The notes under the pieces: generated by a model | Told to the model about the DNA's origin: nothing | What the model saw: only the letters and a program-made list of their open reading frames with translations | Databases searched by the model: none | Shown: positions 51,938 through 60,768 of the stretch, piece by piece | Layout: every line of letters starts with the position of its first letter | Position numbering within the stretch: position 1 is the stretch's first letter | Program-made: the position numbers and the translations under genes | Origin: UBA7803 sp041395905 | GTDB lineage: Bacteria; Pseudomonadota; Gammaproteobacteria; Pseudomonadales; Azotimanducaceae | Direction of reading: 5' to 3' | Assembly (NCBI GenBank): GCA_041395905.1 | Contig: JAWKZP010000017.1 | Coordinates: forward strand, 57,216-121,215 | Length of the DNA: 64,000 bases

Positions 51938-52307
51938 CCCGCCGGCGCCGGTTGTAGCCGCGGGCATCGTAGGGCTCCAGCTTTTCCAGCCACAGCTGCT
52001 CGAGCACCTCGAGATCCGCGCCCGGATCGTAATCCTGCCGATCCAGGGGTTCCAGGGTATCCACCGTTTCGAACTCGAAGGCGTCACCGCCGTAACGGTT
52101 CCAGTCTTCCTGCAGCGCCAGCACGCGCTCCCCGTTCGCTTTCAGATCCCGTTGGTGTCGATTCAGCCGGGCACGCACGTCCCGGCTGGCACCGACGTAG
52201 CACTTGCCGTTGCGCGTGTTGCGGATCACGTAGACACCCACGGTCTTCGGAGTGCGCTTGTACTCGTCTATCAGTGCCTTGCGGCGTGCTTTCGAATCGT
52301 CACTCAC
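51930..52307 (-). CDS. GIY-YIG nuclease-fold protein
   Basis: 125 residues. The GIY-YIG module reads VGVYVIRNTRNGKCYVGASRDVRARLNRHQRDL, with the first tyrosine as V-Y, an active-site Arg, and a Glu in the LEQLWLEKLEPYDARGYN region. Stand-alone members are mostly uncharacterised; a DNA-processing activity is possible. It is upstream of and coupled to the BKACE gene, an odd pairing. ATG 52307. Divergent from the diiron operon. Confidence 0.85.
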   Translation of the reverse strand: MSDDSKARRKALIDEYKRTPKTVGVYVIRNTRNGKCYVGASRDVRARLNRHQRDLKANGERVLALQEDWNRYGGDAFEFETVDTLEPLDRQDYDPGADLEVLEQLWLEKLEPYDARGYNRRRRGD

Positions 52308-52384
52308 GCTCTGTCTCCCTGCGGATTCGCTTCGCGAGGGCGCACTCTAGCAGGAAAACCCAGCGCGGCGTTCGTCACCCCCGA

Positions 52385-52398
52385 TTGATTTCGATCAA
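52385..52398. promoter_or_regulatory. Fnr/Anr binding site
   Basis: TTGATTTCGATCAA is a perfect TTGAT-N4-ATCAA Fnr/Anr box. If the site is centred at -41.5 as in class II activated promoters, transcription would start near 52433, with a -10-like TGATCT at 52422-52427 and the ATG 21 bases later. This places the diiron/PAS/ferredoxin unit under oxygen control. An Anr-type gene is 4 kb downstream. Confidence 0.85.
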
Positions 52399-52453
52399 AA
52401 CGCCGACGCCCGATTGCCGGATGATCTGCTCGTCAACGAACGGAGAACGCATC

Positions 52454-53527
52454 ATGGCCGCCCTCGCAAAGGAAATCGCCACGCCGGTATCGGAAACCTA
52501 TGAAACCCTGATGCGGGTTTCGTGGAACTTCGACTACGCCGGCCAGGTGGCAAAGCTGGACGATCTGTATCAGCGCGCCAAGGAAAATCAGTGGAACGCG
52601 GCGGAGCTCGACTGGGATACCCCCATCGATCCCTCCAATCCGATCATCAAGGCCGATCACAGCCAGTACGGGCGCATGCCGTTCTTCAAGAAGCTGTCCA
52701 GGCAGCAGCAGGAGACGTTCATGGCGCACTCCACCGCGCAGATGCTCTCGCAGTTTCTGCACGGCGAGCAGGGTGCGCTGCTGACCGCCGCCACCGTGGC
52801 CCACGGCGTCCCGGACATGAAAGCCAAGTACTACGCCGCCACCCAGACCGTGGACGAAGCGCGCCATGTGGAGGCCTACGACCGCTACGTCAACAAGATC
52901 GCCATCCACTACCCCATGGTGCCCTGGCTCAAGCAGCTCATCGACACGACCCTGCAGACCAACAATTTCTGCAAGGTGATGATCGGCATGAACATGATCG
53001 TCGAAGGGCTGGCGCTCGGCGCCTTCAACAACATGTACAAGCAGACCGAGGAGCCGCTGCTGAAATCCATCACGTTCAACGTCATGCGGGACGAATCCCG
53101 GCATGTGTCGTTCGGCCACGTGTACCTGACGCCGACGGTCGCCGCCCTGCACGCCGATGAGCGCGAGGACCTGGCGCAATTCGCGCTCGATGCGGTGAAG
53201 ATCCTCATCGACGGCCAGGCCCAGCCCATGGACGCCGGCTTCCTCAAGGTGCTCGAGGTGAGCGGTATCGATCCGCAGGATTTCGCCGCCGGCATGCGCG
53301 AGGCCGCCGAGCTCGGCATCACCCGCGAGCTGCCGCCGGGACAGATTCATTCGGTGAAGGATCTGATGATGCCCGCCCTGGTGCGGGCGGGCCTGGTCAC
53401 GCCACGTACCAAGGCGCTGTTCGAGCAGGCCGGCATACCGGTGAACGCGGATCTGCGGGTGCTCGAGGCCATGGAGGACCGCAAGTCCGACCTGAACGTG
53501 CTGAACGCCGAGCAGGCCGCCTACTGA
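52454..53527 (+). CDS. Non-heme diiron ferritin-like protein, probable oxidase/oxygenase
   Basis: 357 residues. A four-helix bundle with complete diiron ligands: E105 (HGEQG), E135 and H138 (DEARH), E184 (IVEG), E214 and H217 (DESRH). This is the ribonucleotide-reductase R2/bacterial multicomponent-like ligand set. It is not R2: the length and flanks differ, and nrdA is absent. The reaction is unknown; options are an oxygenase, an N-oxygenase like AurF, or an aldehyde- or lipid-acting oxidase. GGAG lies before the ATG. Under an Fnr/Anr box and followed by PAS and ferredoxin genes. Confidence 0.88.
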   Translation: MAALAKEIATPVSETYETLMRVSWNFDYAGQVAKLDDLYQRAKENQWNAAELDWDTPIDPSNPIIKADHSQYGRMPFFKKLSRQQQETFMAHSTAQMLSQFLHGEQGALLTAATVAHGVPDMKAKYYAATQTVDEARHVEAYDRYVNKIAIHYPMVPWLKQLIDTTLQTNNFCKVMIGMNMIVEGLALGAFNNMYKQTEEPLLKSITFNVMRDESRHVSFGHVYLTPTVAALHADEREDLAQFALDAVKILIDGQAQPMDAGFLKVLEVSGIDPQDFAAGMREAAELGITRELPPGQIHSVKDLMMPALVRAGLVTPRTKALFEQAGIPVNADLRVLEAMEDRKSDLNVLNAEQAAY

Positions 53528-53549
53528 GGCGGCCGCTGCGGCTTCCGAC

Positions 53550-54692
53550 ATGCAGCTCGATCAGCTCAGCGCGCTGTCGTTGCTCGGCGCGTTCCCGGAG
53601 CCGACGCTGGTGATCTCTGCGGAAGGAATCATCCAGTTCGGCAACGCGTCCGCCCGCGAACTGCTGGGGGTCGACTCACTGGCAACCGGCGAAGCCATTA
53701 CCGCCTACCTGCCGGAACAGGAGCGCTCCCGACTGCAGCCGCTCACGTGGCTCAAGCGGTGGGCCGATCAGCCGCGGGCGCCTGAGCTGCGCCACGTGCA
53801 CCTGATCTGCCGCACCCGCGACGGCAGCAGCAAGCCCGTCCGGGTGCGGGTAGGCCGGCTCGACACGACGCCGCCCTGCTACGTGGTCATGCTGCAGGAC
53901 ATCAGCGACGAGCAGGCACGTCAGCAGCAGACCCGCCAGGCACATCGGCTGGCGGCGCGGGTGCTGGCGATTTCCGCCGATGGCGTCCTCAACGTCGACG
54001 CCAACGGCATCATTCTGTACGCCAACCCCAGTGCCGAAGCCCTGTTCGGCTATGCCAGCGGCCAGCTCGCGGGATCGCCCCTGACCGACCTGCTGCCGCA
54101 ACGCCATCGAGCCGCGCACGCCGGATTCATGCAGCGGTTCGCGCGCGAGCCGGCGCCTGCACGGCTCATGGGCGAGCGTGCCGAAATCACCGGGCTGACC
54201 CGGAACGGCGAAGAGATCCCCCTGGAGGCATCCATCGCCAAGATAACCACCGATCAGGGCCTGGTGTTCAACGCCCAGTTGCGCGATCTGCGCGCCCGCA
54301 AGGCCGAGGCCGCGGCACTGGCACGCTCCCAGGCGAGCCTGCGCACGGTATTCGAGCATGCGCTGCAGGCCATGGCCCTGATCGCGCCTGACGGCACCGT
54401 GCTGGAGATGAACGCCGCGGCCCGCCAGCTGCTGCCGCCCGGCGCGCAACCGCAGGGCGCCCGATTCGCGGAGCTGCCGTTCTGGTCGGAGGATCCTGCA
54501 GCCACGGCCACCCGGCTCGGCGAAGCCATTGCCCGATGTCTCGCCGGCGAGTTGTACCGCGCCCGCGCCAGCGTGCGCCTGCCGGACGGCAGCGAGCGGT
54601 CACTGGACTTCTCGCTGTCGCCCGTGCACGAGGGCGCCGAGGTGTTCGCCATCATCGCCGAGGCCAGGGACCTGGCGCGAGCTGCGAGCTGA
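53550..54692 (+). CDS. Triple-PAS-domain protein without output domain
   Basis: 380 residues. Three PAS folds (about 8-120, 130-250, 262-375); the second is canonical (ILYANPSAEALFGYASGQLAGSPLTDLLP). No kinase, GGDEF, HTH or membrane segment follows, so the protein may sense redox state or a ligand and act through a partner. Its position between a diiron protein and a ferredoxin suggests a regulatory subunit or an electron-transfer cofactor carrier (FAD or heme in PAS). ATG 53550, 22 bases after the diiron gene. Confidence 0.85.
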   Translation: MQLDQLSALSLLGAFPEPTLVISAEGIIQFGNASARELLGVDSLATGEAITAYLPEQERSRLQPLTWLKRWADQPRAPELRHVHLICRTRDGSSKPVRVRVGRLDTTPPCYVVMLQDISDEQARQQQTRQAHRLAARVLAISADGVLNVDANGIILYANPSAEALFGYASGQLAGSPLTDLLPQRHRAAHAGFMQRFAREPAPARLMGERAEITGLTRNGEEIPLEASIAKITTDQGLVFNAQLRDLRARKAEAAALARSQASLRTVFEHALQAMALIAPDGTVLEMNAAARQLLPPGAQPQGARFAELPFWSEDPAATATRLGEAIARCLAGELYRARASVRLPDGSERSLDFSLSPVHEGAEVFAIIAEARDLARAAS

Positions 54693-54695
54693 GAC

Positions 54696-55016
54696 GTGCC
54701 GAGCATCACGTACGTGGAACACAACGGCACCGAGCACACCATCGACGTGCCGGTGGGCACGAGCCTCATGCAGGGGGCGGTGAACCATATGATCCCCGGC
54801 ATCGAAGGCGACTGCGGCGGCCTGTGCGCCTGCGGCACCTGCCACGTCTACGTAGATTCCGCCTATCAGGCGCTGACGGGTACGCCTGACGAGCTCGAGC
54901 AGGGCATGCTCGAGTTCGCCTTCGATGTCGACGACTCGAGCCGCCTCTCCTGCCAGATCACCGTCACCGAGGCCATGGAAGGCATGCGCGTGCGCATGCC
55001 GGCACGCCAGTACTGA
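54696..55016 (+). CDS. Adrenodoxin-type [2Fe-2S] ferredoxin
   Basis: 106 residues. Cluster ligands C40, C46, C49 and C86 match the C-x5-C-x2-C ... C pattern of adrenodoxin/putidaredoxin ferredoxins; an extra C44 lies inside the loop. These proteins carry single electrons to oxygenases. It starts (GTG) three bases after the PAS stop, so it is almost certainly the electron donor for the diiron protein. No ferredoxin reductase gene is adjacent. It is not the Isc Fdx, as no isc genes are near. Confidence 0.92.
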   Translation: MPSITYVEHNGTEHTIDVPVGTSLMQGAVNHMIPGIEGDCGGLCACGTCHVYVDSAYQALTGTPDELEQGMLEFAFDVDDSSRLSCQITVTEAMEGMRVRMPARQY

Positions 55017-55020
55017 TCGC

Positions 55021-55048
55021 GCCCGCGGCATCGGCGGCTCCCGCGGGC
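55021..55048 (+). terminator. GC hairpin after the ferredoxin gene
   Basis: GCCCGCGG and CCGCGGGC form an 8-bp stem with a 12-base loop, four bases after the ferredoxin stop. No T-run follows, so it would be a weak or Rho-assisted terminator, or a transcript 3' end stabiliser. Confidence 0.35.
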
Positions 55049-55123
55049 GGGCTTCATGGCTGAATCGTTGCGCCTGCGCCAGCGCTGGACGGCGCGGGGC
55101 AAAGCATCAACAATGGGCATCTC

Positions 55124-56425
55124 ATGCGTATCCCCGGATTCCCCGAACAGTGCCCGCGATGGCTCGCTGTGCTGTGCCTGGCGTTGCAGCCGCTGGTGGC
55201 CCAGGCGGCCCAGGCGCCCGCATCGCTGGCCGCGACGACCCTGGAGGACGCCGCGGCCAGTGACGACCCGGAGCAGGCATTTGCCGGGTGCGTGCTGCGG
55301 CTGCAGGACGTGGCACGCCGTCGCGGCGTCGCGGAGGACGTCGTAACCTCGGTGCTCGGTCAGGTGCGGTACAACGGCCGGGTGATCGAGCTGGACCGAC
55401 GGCAGCCCGAGTTCACGCAGACCTTTGCCGACTACTTCAACGCGCGGGTCACGGACACCCGGGTCCAGCGCGGCCGCGAGCTCCTTGCGGAGCAACGCGA
55501 GCTGCTTGCCCGGGTGCAGACCGAGAGCGGCGTTCCTGCCCAGTACCTGGTCGCTTTCTGGGGCCTGGAGACCAACTTCGGCGGCTTTCTCGGCCGCATG
55601 TCCGTTCCCGATGCGTTGGCAACCCTGGCCTGCGACGGGCGCCGCGGCGAGTTCTTCACCGACGAGCTGGTAGCGGCGCTGCGCATCATCGAAGCCGGTG
55701 ATATCGACGCCGCGGGCATGGAGGGATCCTGGGCCGGCGCGGTCGGGCAGATGCAGTTCATGCCCACCAGCTTTCTTCGCCATGCGGTGGACGCCGACGG
55801 CGACGGAAAACGCGATCTGTGGAGCAGCGCAGCAGACGCGCTGGCGTCCGCCGGACACCTGCTGCAGAGCGCCGGCTGGCGAACCGGTGAGCGCTGGGGA
55901 CGGGAAGTGGTTCTGCCGCCCGGGTTCGACTATGCCCTGGCGGGCCGCTCGCATTCGGCAAGCCTGACACAGTGGCGCGCGCTGGGCGTTACCACAACCG
56001 CGGGCGAGCCGCTCCCGGCCATCGACCTTCCGGCCCGCCTCCTGGTGCCGGCCGGCCATGCCGGCCCGGCGTTTCTCACCTACCCGAATTTCGACGTGAT
56101 CATGCGCTGGAACCGCTCGGAGTACTACGCGCTCGCGGTGGGCCACCTGGCCGACCGGATCGCCGGCGCCGGTCGTCTCCACCAGCCGCTCCCGGATACC
56201 GGCATGCGCCTCACCCGGACGCAGGTGCAGACATTGCAGACGCAGCTCCAGACCCTGGGGCACGATGTAGGCACGCCCGACGGCGTCATCGGCCCGGCGA
56301 CGCGCGCGGCGCTGGCCCAGTTTCAGCGTGCCAGCGGCAGAGTACCCGACGGCTATCTGGACGCGGACCTGCTCCGGGCCGTCGCCACGGCCGCCGCCGC
56401 CCTGGAAACATCCGCCGGCAACTGA
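55124..56425 (+). CDS. MltB-family lytic murein transglycosylase with peptidoglycan-binding domain
   Basis: 433 residues. Signal peptide about 1-29. The SLT_2 catalytic domain has E149 in AFWGLETNFGGF, and the family motif GSWAGAVGQMQFMPTSF. The C-terminal 65 residues are a PG_binding_1 domain (LQTQLQTLGHDVGTPDGVIGPATRAAL). It cuts glycan strands in the periplasm; the soluble form is normal for this group. It separates the ferredoxin unit from anr. ATG 55124. Confidence 0.93.
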   Translation: MRIPGFPEQCPRWLAVLCLALQPLVAQAAQAPASLAATTLEDAAASDDPEQAFAGCVLRLQDVARRRGVAEDVVTSVLGQVRYNGRVIELDRRQPEFTQTFADYFNARVTDTRVQRGRELLAEQRELLARVQTESGVPAQYLVAFWGLETNFGGFLGRMSVPDALATLACDGRRGEFFTDELVAALRIIEAGDIDAAGMEGSWAGAVGQMQFMPTSFLRHAVDADGDGKRDLWSSAADALASAGHLLQSAGWRTGERWGREVVLPPGFDYALAGRSHSASLTQWRALGVTTTAGEPLPAIDLPARLLVPAGHAGPAFLTYPNFDVIMRWNRSEYYALAVGHLADRIAGAGRLHQPLPDTGMRLTRTQVQTLQTQLQTLGHDVGTPDGVIGPATRAALAQFQRASGRVPDGYLDADLLRAVATAAAALETSAGN

Positions 56426-56486
56426 GCGCAGGGCGCTTCGGATTCCCCTTATTTGCCCGCGCCGGACCGGGAGGCAAAGTCCGGGC

Positions 56487-57200
56487 ATGTTTACCAAGGC
56501 CGTGCATCAGGCTCCCTGCAACGAGTGCCCTACCCGTCAGCTGTGCCTCGCCCAGGGGCTCGACGCCGAGGGGCTGACCGAGCTGTCGAGCTGTGTCGAC
56601 GCCAGCGCTCCTTTGGGCCGCGGCGACTATCTGTACCGGGCGGGTGATGGCGCGGTGAGCAGCTACGTCGTGCGTTCCGGGGTGTTCAAAACCATCATCG
56701 TGACGCCCACGGGCGAGGAATACGTCACCGGCTTTCACTACCCGGGCGAGCTGATTGGCATCAGCGCGCTGGCTACCGGGTGCCACACGGACACCGCCGT
56801 GGCGCTCGATACCAGCACGGCCTGCCGTGTGCATCTCGAAGAGCTGCCGACGCTGTGGGGCCATGGCAGCGGTCTGTCGCTGCTGCGGCTGATCGGTGAG
56901 ATCGAGCAGGCGGCACAGCGGGACCACATCAACCTGAGCCAGGGCAAGGCCGATGCCCGGGTTGCCGGATTTCTGATGAGCCTGTCGCGGCGCATGCACC
57001 GGCTGGGCCGCGATCCGGACGTGCTCTACACGCCCATGAGCCGTACCGACCTAGCGAGCCATCTGGGCATGACGCTCGAGAGCCTGTCACGGGTTCTCAG
57101 CCGGTTTGCCAAAGCGGGCTTCATCCGCGCGTCGCGACGCGAGATCGATCTGGTCGAGCTGGAAACGCTCGAGACGCTGGCGGGACACCTGCCCGAATGA
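56487..57200 (+). CDS. anr: Fnr/Anr-type oxygen-sensing transcriptional regulator
   Basis: 237 residues. The [4Fe-4S] ligands are C11, C14, C20 (CNECPTRQLC) and C113. The cyclic-nucleotide-like beta roll spans about 40-130, the dimer helix about 135-165, and the winged helix carries the recognition sequence ESLSRVLSR, the E-xx-SR of Fnr-type proteins. It would bind TTGAT-N4-ATCAA sites such as 52385-52398. hemN follows after 64 bases, the same neighbourhood as in many pseudomonads. ATG 56487 gives the expected short N-terminus. Confidence 0.95.
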   Translation: MFTKAVHQAPCNECPTRQLCLAQGLDAEGLTELSSCVDASAPLGRGDYLYRAGDGAVSSYVVRSGVFKTIIVTPTGEEYVTGFHYPGELIGISALATGCHTDTAVALDTSTACRVHLEELPTLWGHGSGLSLLRLIGEIEQAAQRDHINLSQGKADARVAGFLMSLSRRMHRLGRDPDVLYTPMSRTDLASHLGMTLESLSRVLSRFAKAGFIRASRREIDLVELETLETLAGHLPE

Positions 57201-57264
57201 GTCGAGCCGCCCCGCCCGCAACGTGCCGATAGCCATTACTCTCTCGAACGAGGAACCCGACCCA

Positions 57265-58659
57265 ATGCCGCGCAGCGCCGACGCCATCTTCGACCCGGAA
57301 CTGATCCAGCGTTACGACGTCAACGGCCCGCGTTACACTTCGTACCCCACGGCGAATCTGTTCACGGAATCGTTCGGCGCAGCCGACTACCGCCAATCCC
57401 TCGCAGCGCTTTCGCAACGCCCGGCGCCGCTACCCCTGTCGCTCTACGTGCACGTGCCCTTCTGCGCGACGATCTGTTACTACTGCGCGTGCAACAAGAT
57501 CGTGACCGCCAATCGGCGTCATGCGGATGCCTACCTCGAGCGCCTGCACCGCGAGATCGAACTGATGGGCAGGCTGCTGCCGGAACGGCGCCACGTCGAG
57601 CAGCTGCACTTCGGCGGCGGCACGCCCACCTACCTGAGCGACGCTCAGTTCCAGAACCTGTTCGCGGCATTGCGCCGGCATCTGGGCGCCGTGCCGGACG
57701 AGGCCGCTCGTGACTACTCCATCGAGATCGATCCGCGCACGGTGGATGCGCGGCGCATCCGCTTTCTCACCGGCCTCGGCATCAACCGGATCAGCATCGG
57801 GATCCAGGACTTCGATCCCGCGGTGCAGGCGGCCGTGAACCGGATACAGAGCGAGGCCGAAACCCGCGCGGTCATCGAGGCCGGTCGCGATGGGGGCGTC
57901 CACTCCGTGAGCGTGGACCTCATCTACGGTCTGCCCCTGCAGACGCCGGAGCGGTTTGCGGCGACCCTGACGAAGACGCTTGCTCTGCAGCCGGATCGGA
58001 TCGCGTTGTACAACTACGCGCATCTGCCGCAGCGATTCAAGACTCAGCGTCAGATCAACGTCGTCGATCTGCCGTCGGCACAGCACAAGCTGGGACTGCT
58101 GCAACTGGCGGTGGCCACCATTACCGATGCCGGCTACCACTACATCGGCATGGATCACTTCGCCCGTCCGGACGACAGCCTCACGAAGGCGCAACGCGAG
58201 GGCGGATTGCACCGCAACTTTCAGGGCTACACGACGCACGGCCACTGCGAACTCGTGGGGCTGGGCGTGAGTGCCATCAGCAGCGTCGCGGGAACCTACG
58301 CGCAGAACGCCAAGACCCTCGAGGACTACTACCGGCTGGTGGACTCGGGCGAGCTTCCCGTGGAACGGGGCCTGCGTCTCGACTCGGAAGACCTGCTGCG
58401 GCGCGATCTCATCGGCACCCTCATGTGCCATTTCCAGCTGAACGTCGCAGCATTCGAGCAGCGCCACAGCATCTGCTTTGCGGACCACTTCGCCGAGGCG
58501 CTGGCCAGGCTGGCACCGCTCGCAGCCGACGGTCTGGTGCGGATCATGCCTGATCGTATCGAGGTCACGGCGCGCGGGCGCTTCCTGATCCGCAATGTCT
58601 GCATGGCGTTCGATGCCTACCTGGGCGAAACCACCCAGGGTTTCTCGAAGGCGATCTGA
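57265..58659 (+). CDS. hemN: Oxygen-independent coproporphyrinogen III oxidase
   Basis: 464 residues. A radical-SAM enzyme with C67, C71, C74 (CATICYYC) plus the extra C76 of HemN. FGGGTPTYLS, SIEIDPRTVD, NRISIGIQDF and DLIYGLPLQT follow in order. The C-terminal HemN domain (GYTTHGHCELVGLGVSAIS) is complete. It decarboxylates coproporphyrinogen III when oxygen is low and keeps heme synthesis going. It follows anr; no Fnr box was seen directly upstream, so control may come through read-through. Confidence 0.96.
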   Translation: MPRSADAIFDPELIQRYDVNGPRYTSYPTANLFTESFGAADYRQSLAALSQRPAPLPLSLYVHVPFCATICYYCACNKIVTANRRHADAYLERLHREIELMGRLLPERRHVEQLHFGGGTPTYLSDAQFQNLFAALRRHLGAVPDEAARDYSIEIDPRTVDARRIRFLTGLGINRISIGIQDFDPAVQAAVNRIQSEAETRAVIEAGRDGGVHSVSVDLIYGLPLQTPERFAATLTKTLALQPDRIALYNYAHLPQRFKTQRQINVVDLPSAQHKLGLLQLAVATITDAGYHYIGMDHFARPDDSLTKAQREGGLHRNFQGYTTHGHCELVGLGVSAISSVAGTYAQNAKTLEDYYRLVDSGELPVERGLRLDSEDLLRRDLIGTLMCHFQLNVAAFEQRHSICFADHFAEALARLAPLAADGLVRIMPDRIEVTARGRFLIRNVCMAFDAYLGETTQGFSKAI

Positions 58660-58708
58660 GGAACGCTGCGCCGCACGCCGGGAACCGCCGGCCCGTGCCG
58701 GCAGCCGG

Positions 58709-59314
58709 TCAGTCGCAGATGCCGGTCAGCTGGGCGTAGCGCTGCAGCAGACGGCGCCGCCAGTCGACCGCTGCCGCCGCGGCCAGAGCTTCGCGCGACG
58801 AGCGCGCCTCTTCCCTGATCTCGGCTTCCAATTCGAGCCAGTCGCCGGCGCTCAGGCGCTCTTCCAGCAGCGGCAGTATGCGCCGCTCTTCCAGCGCGAT
58901 GTGCGCACGCTGCACGTCCAGATAGCTGCAAACCTCGGCGCACAGGGATTCGTCGCGCGGGGCACCGGCAGCGAAACCATGTACGATCTCGCGCAACGCG
59001 TTGGTGCGGCTCAGCATGCGCTCGTGCTCGGCCAGGTCCAGGTAGACCATCTGGCGCTGTGCCGGCGTGACGCAATTCTGCAGCAGCCGATCCAGCACCC
59101 GGTTTTCCTGGGGATAGTGCACGCGGTCGGAATACTCGCTCAGAAACTCCAGCAGCGCGGCTACCCGCGGCCAGTCCGGCGCGGCACCGCAGACCTGCTG
59201 CTGGGTAAGCTCCAGCACCCGCAGCATGCGCACGTGATCGTCCTCGAGCTGCTGCTGCAGACCGGCCAGCAGATCGCCCGGACTGCGCCCGGCGACTGTG
59301 ATCACGCCATTCAC
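58709..59314 (-). CDS. Hemerythrin-like HHE domain protein
   Basis: 201 residues. The helical bundle carries the His/Glu pattern expected for a diiron site: LEDDHVRMLRV, DRVHYPQENRVLD, LAEHERMLSR and AHIALEERRILPLLEER. Such proteins bind oxygen or nitric oxide, or repair iron-sulfur damage. GTG 59314 overlaps the stop of the Usp gene (GTGA), so the two are coupled. The setting beside anr and hemN suggests a role at low oxygen or under nitrosative stress. Confidence 0.85.
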   Translation of the reverse strand: MNGVITVAGRSPGDLLAGLQQQLEDDHVRMLRVLELTQQQVCGAAPDWPRVAALLEFLSEYSDRVHYPQENRVLDRLLQNCVTPAQRQMVYLDLAEHERMLSRTNALREIVHGFAAGAPRDESLCAEVCSYLDVQRAHIALEERRILPLLEERLSAGDWLELEAEIREEARSSREALAAAAAVDWRRRLLQRYAQLTGICD

Positions 59315-59760
59315 TCGGGAAACCTGACCCGCACTGCCAGGACGTCGCATGCCACGCCGTGCAGCACGCCGCTGGCCGTGGAGCCGAGCAGGCGGCCGAG
59401 ACCATGGCGGCCATGTGTGCCCATGACGATGAGATCCACCCCCAGTTCTTCGGCCAGCGCGCGGATCTCATGGGCGGGCGCACCCAGCACTACCCGCGTA
59501 TCCGCGGCGGGCACATCGTAGCGCTGCGCCAGATCGCGCAGCTGCGCAGCGGCCGCCTTGAGCGCCTCTTCCTCGAAAGACACCGCGCCGCTGCTGATGG
59601 GCGCCATGTCGAGCCCGCCATACACCTGCGTCAACGGTTTCACCACGGTCACGAGCGACAGCCTGGCACCATGTGCCTGTGCTGTCGCGTGGGCCTTATC
59701 GAGCACCTGGATCGACTCTTCGGATAGATCCACCGCCGCGAGTATGTGTTTGTAAGCCAT
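59311..59760 (-). CDS. Universal stress protein, UspA family
   Basis: 149 residues. ATP-binding signature GTHGRHGLGRLLGST near residues 115-129. The N-terminus MAYKHILAAVDLSEES matches the E. coli UspA start. Coupled to the hemerythrin-like gene; Usp genes near anr are commonly Anr-controlled. No TTGAT-N4-ATCAA is visible in its 216-base upstream gap (59761-59976), which does contain the motif TACCTAGGGA at 59830-59839. Confidence 0.92.
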   Translation of the reverse strand: MAYKHILAAVDLSEESIQVLDKAHATAQAHGARLSLVTVVKPLTQVYGGLDMAPISSGAVSFEEEALKAAAAQLRDLAQRYDVPAADTRVVLGAPAHEIRALAEELGVDLIVMGTHGRHGLGRLLGSTASGVLHGVACDVLAVRVRFPE

Positions 59761-59976
59761 AGCCGAGACCCGGTATCTGCGACCGCAGCAGGCTAGTGGC
59801 AGCGACGCCAGCGGAATATCGGGGGATTTACCTAGGGACTCCCCGCGCGCACTCCGACGTCGAGCCGCGATTACCGCCGCGCGCGGGATGCCAAGGCTGC
59901 GGGATCTACCCAGTTGACACTGGCGGCCCGCTATAGGTTCATAGACCCGTCACTCACCCGGCGCGGGAGCCCGCAG

Positions 59977-60300
59977 TTGAACAACGACCAGATCAGAACC
60001 AAGCTGCAGACAATGCTGACAGAGCTGCAGAACCGGCGCGATCGGGTGGCACGCCACACACGTCATCGCGACGAGCCGCTGCCATCCGACTTCGCGGAGC
60101 AGGCGGTCGAGCTGGAGAACGGCGAGACGCTGGTCGCCCTCGATCGCGAGATGAGCGAAGAGATCAAACAGATCGAGCAGGCTCTGCGGCGACTCGACGC
60201 CGGCACCTACGACGAGTGCGCAAGCTGCGGCGAACCCATCGGCGAGGAACGCCTCAAGGCGCTCCCCTACGCGAGCCAGTGCATCGACTGTGCGGGCTGA
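59977..60300 (+). CDS. DksA/TraR-type zinc-finger protein
   Basis: 107 residues. A coiled-coil N-terminal half (RTKLQTMLTELQNRRDRVARH) is followed by a four-cysteine zinc finger (CASCGEPIGEERL ... YASQCIDCAG). The DxxDxA tip of true DksA is not clearly present, so it is a paralogue that may act on RNA polymerase or not. TTG 59977 with GGGAG seven bases upstream. The adjacent CBS gene follows after 30 bases. Confidence 0.85.
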   Translation: MNNDQIRTKLQTMLTELQNRRDRVARHTRHRDEPLPSDFAEQAVELENGETLVALDREMSEEIKQIEQALRRLDAGTYDECASCGEPIGEERLKALPYASQCIDCAG

Positions 60301-60330
60301 ACGGCGCCGGACGGGCCCTGGAGACAGGAC

Positions 60331-60768
60331 ATGAAAGAACCCCTGCTCAAGCAGGTCATGACGCCGTTTCCGTTTGCCGTCGAGTTGTCGGCGCCCATCG
60401 GGCGCGCCCGGCAGCTGATGATGGAGCATCACGTGCGGCACCTGCCCGTCACCGACGAGCACGAGCTCAGGGGGCTGATCTCCGATCGCGACATCAAGCT
60501 GCTGCTGGGGCCGGAACTGGGTTCGCCGGATCCGCGCGAGCTCACCGTCCAGGATGCCTACGTGGAAGATTGTTACATGGTGGACATGGAGCAACCGCTG
60601 CGCGTCGTGCTGCGTGCCATGGCGGAGCGCCACATCGGTGCCGCGGTGGTAACCGCGCACGGCCGCCTGGCCGGCATATTCACCGCAACGGACGCCTGCC
60701 GCGCGTTCGCCGATCACCTGGACGCCCAGTTTCACTCCGGCGAGGACGAGCCTCCGGAAGTCGCCTGA
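60331..60768 (+). CDS. Two-CBS-domain protein
   Basis: 145 residues, two CBS motifs: VMTPFPFAVELSAPIGRARQLM ... HLPVTDEHELRGLISDRDI, then the second through GAAVVTAHGRLAGIFTATDA. It binds adenine nucleotides and is a stand-alone energy sensor; the partner is unknown. It follows the DksA-like gene in one unit. The 3' end overlaps the convergent phosphotransferase/kinase gene by 37 bases. Confidence 0.9.
   Translation: MKEPLLKQVMTPFPFAVELSAPIGRARQLMMEHHVRHLPVTDEHELRGLISDRDIKLLLGPELGSPDPRELTVQDAYVEDCYMVDMEQPLRVVLRAMAERHIGAAVVTAHGRLAGIFTATDACRAFADHLDAQFHSGEDEPPEVA

Noticed and set aside
59914..59937. TTGACA and TATAGG as a promoter for the DksA-like gene
   Set aside because: The spacer is only 12 bases, too short for sigma-70.
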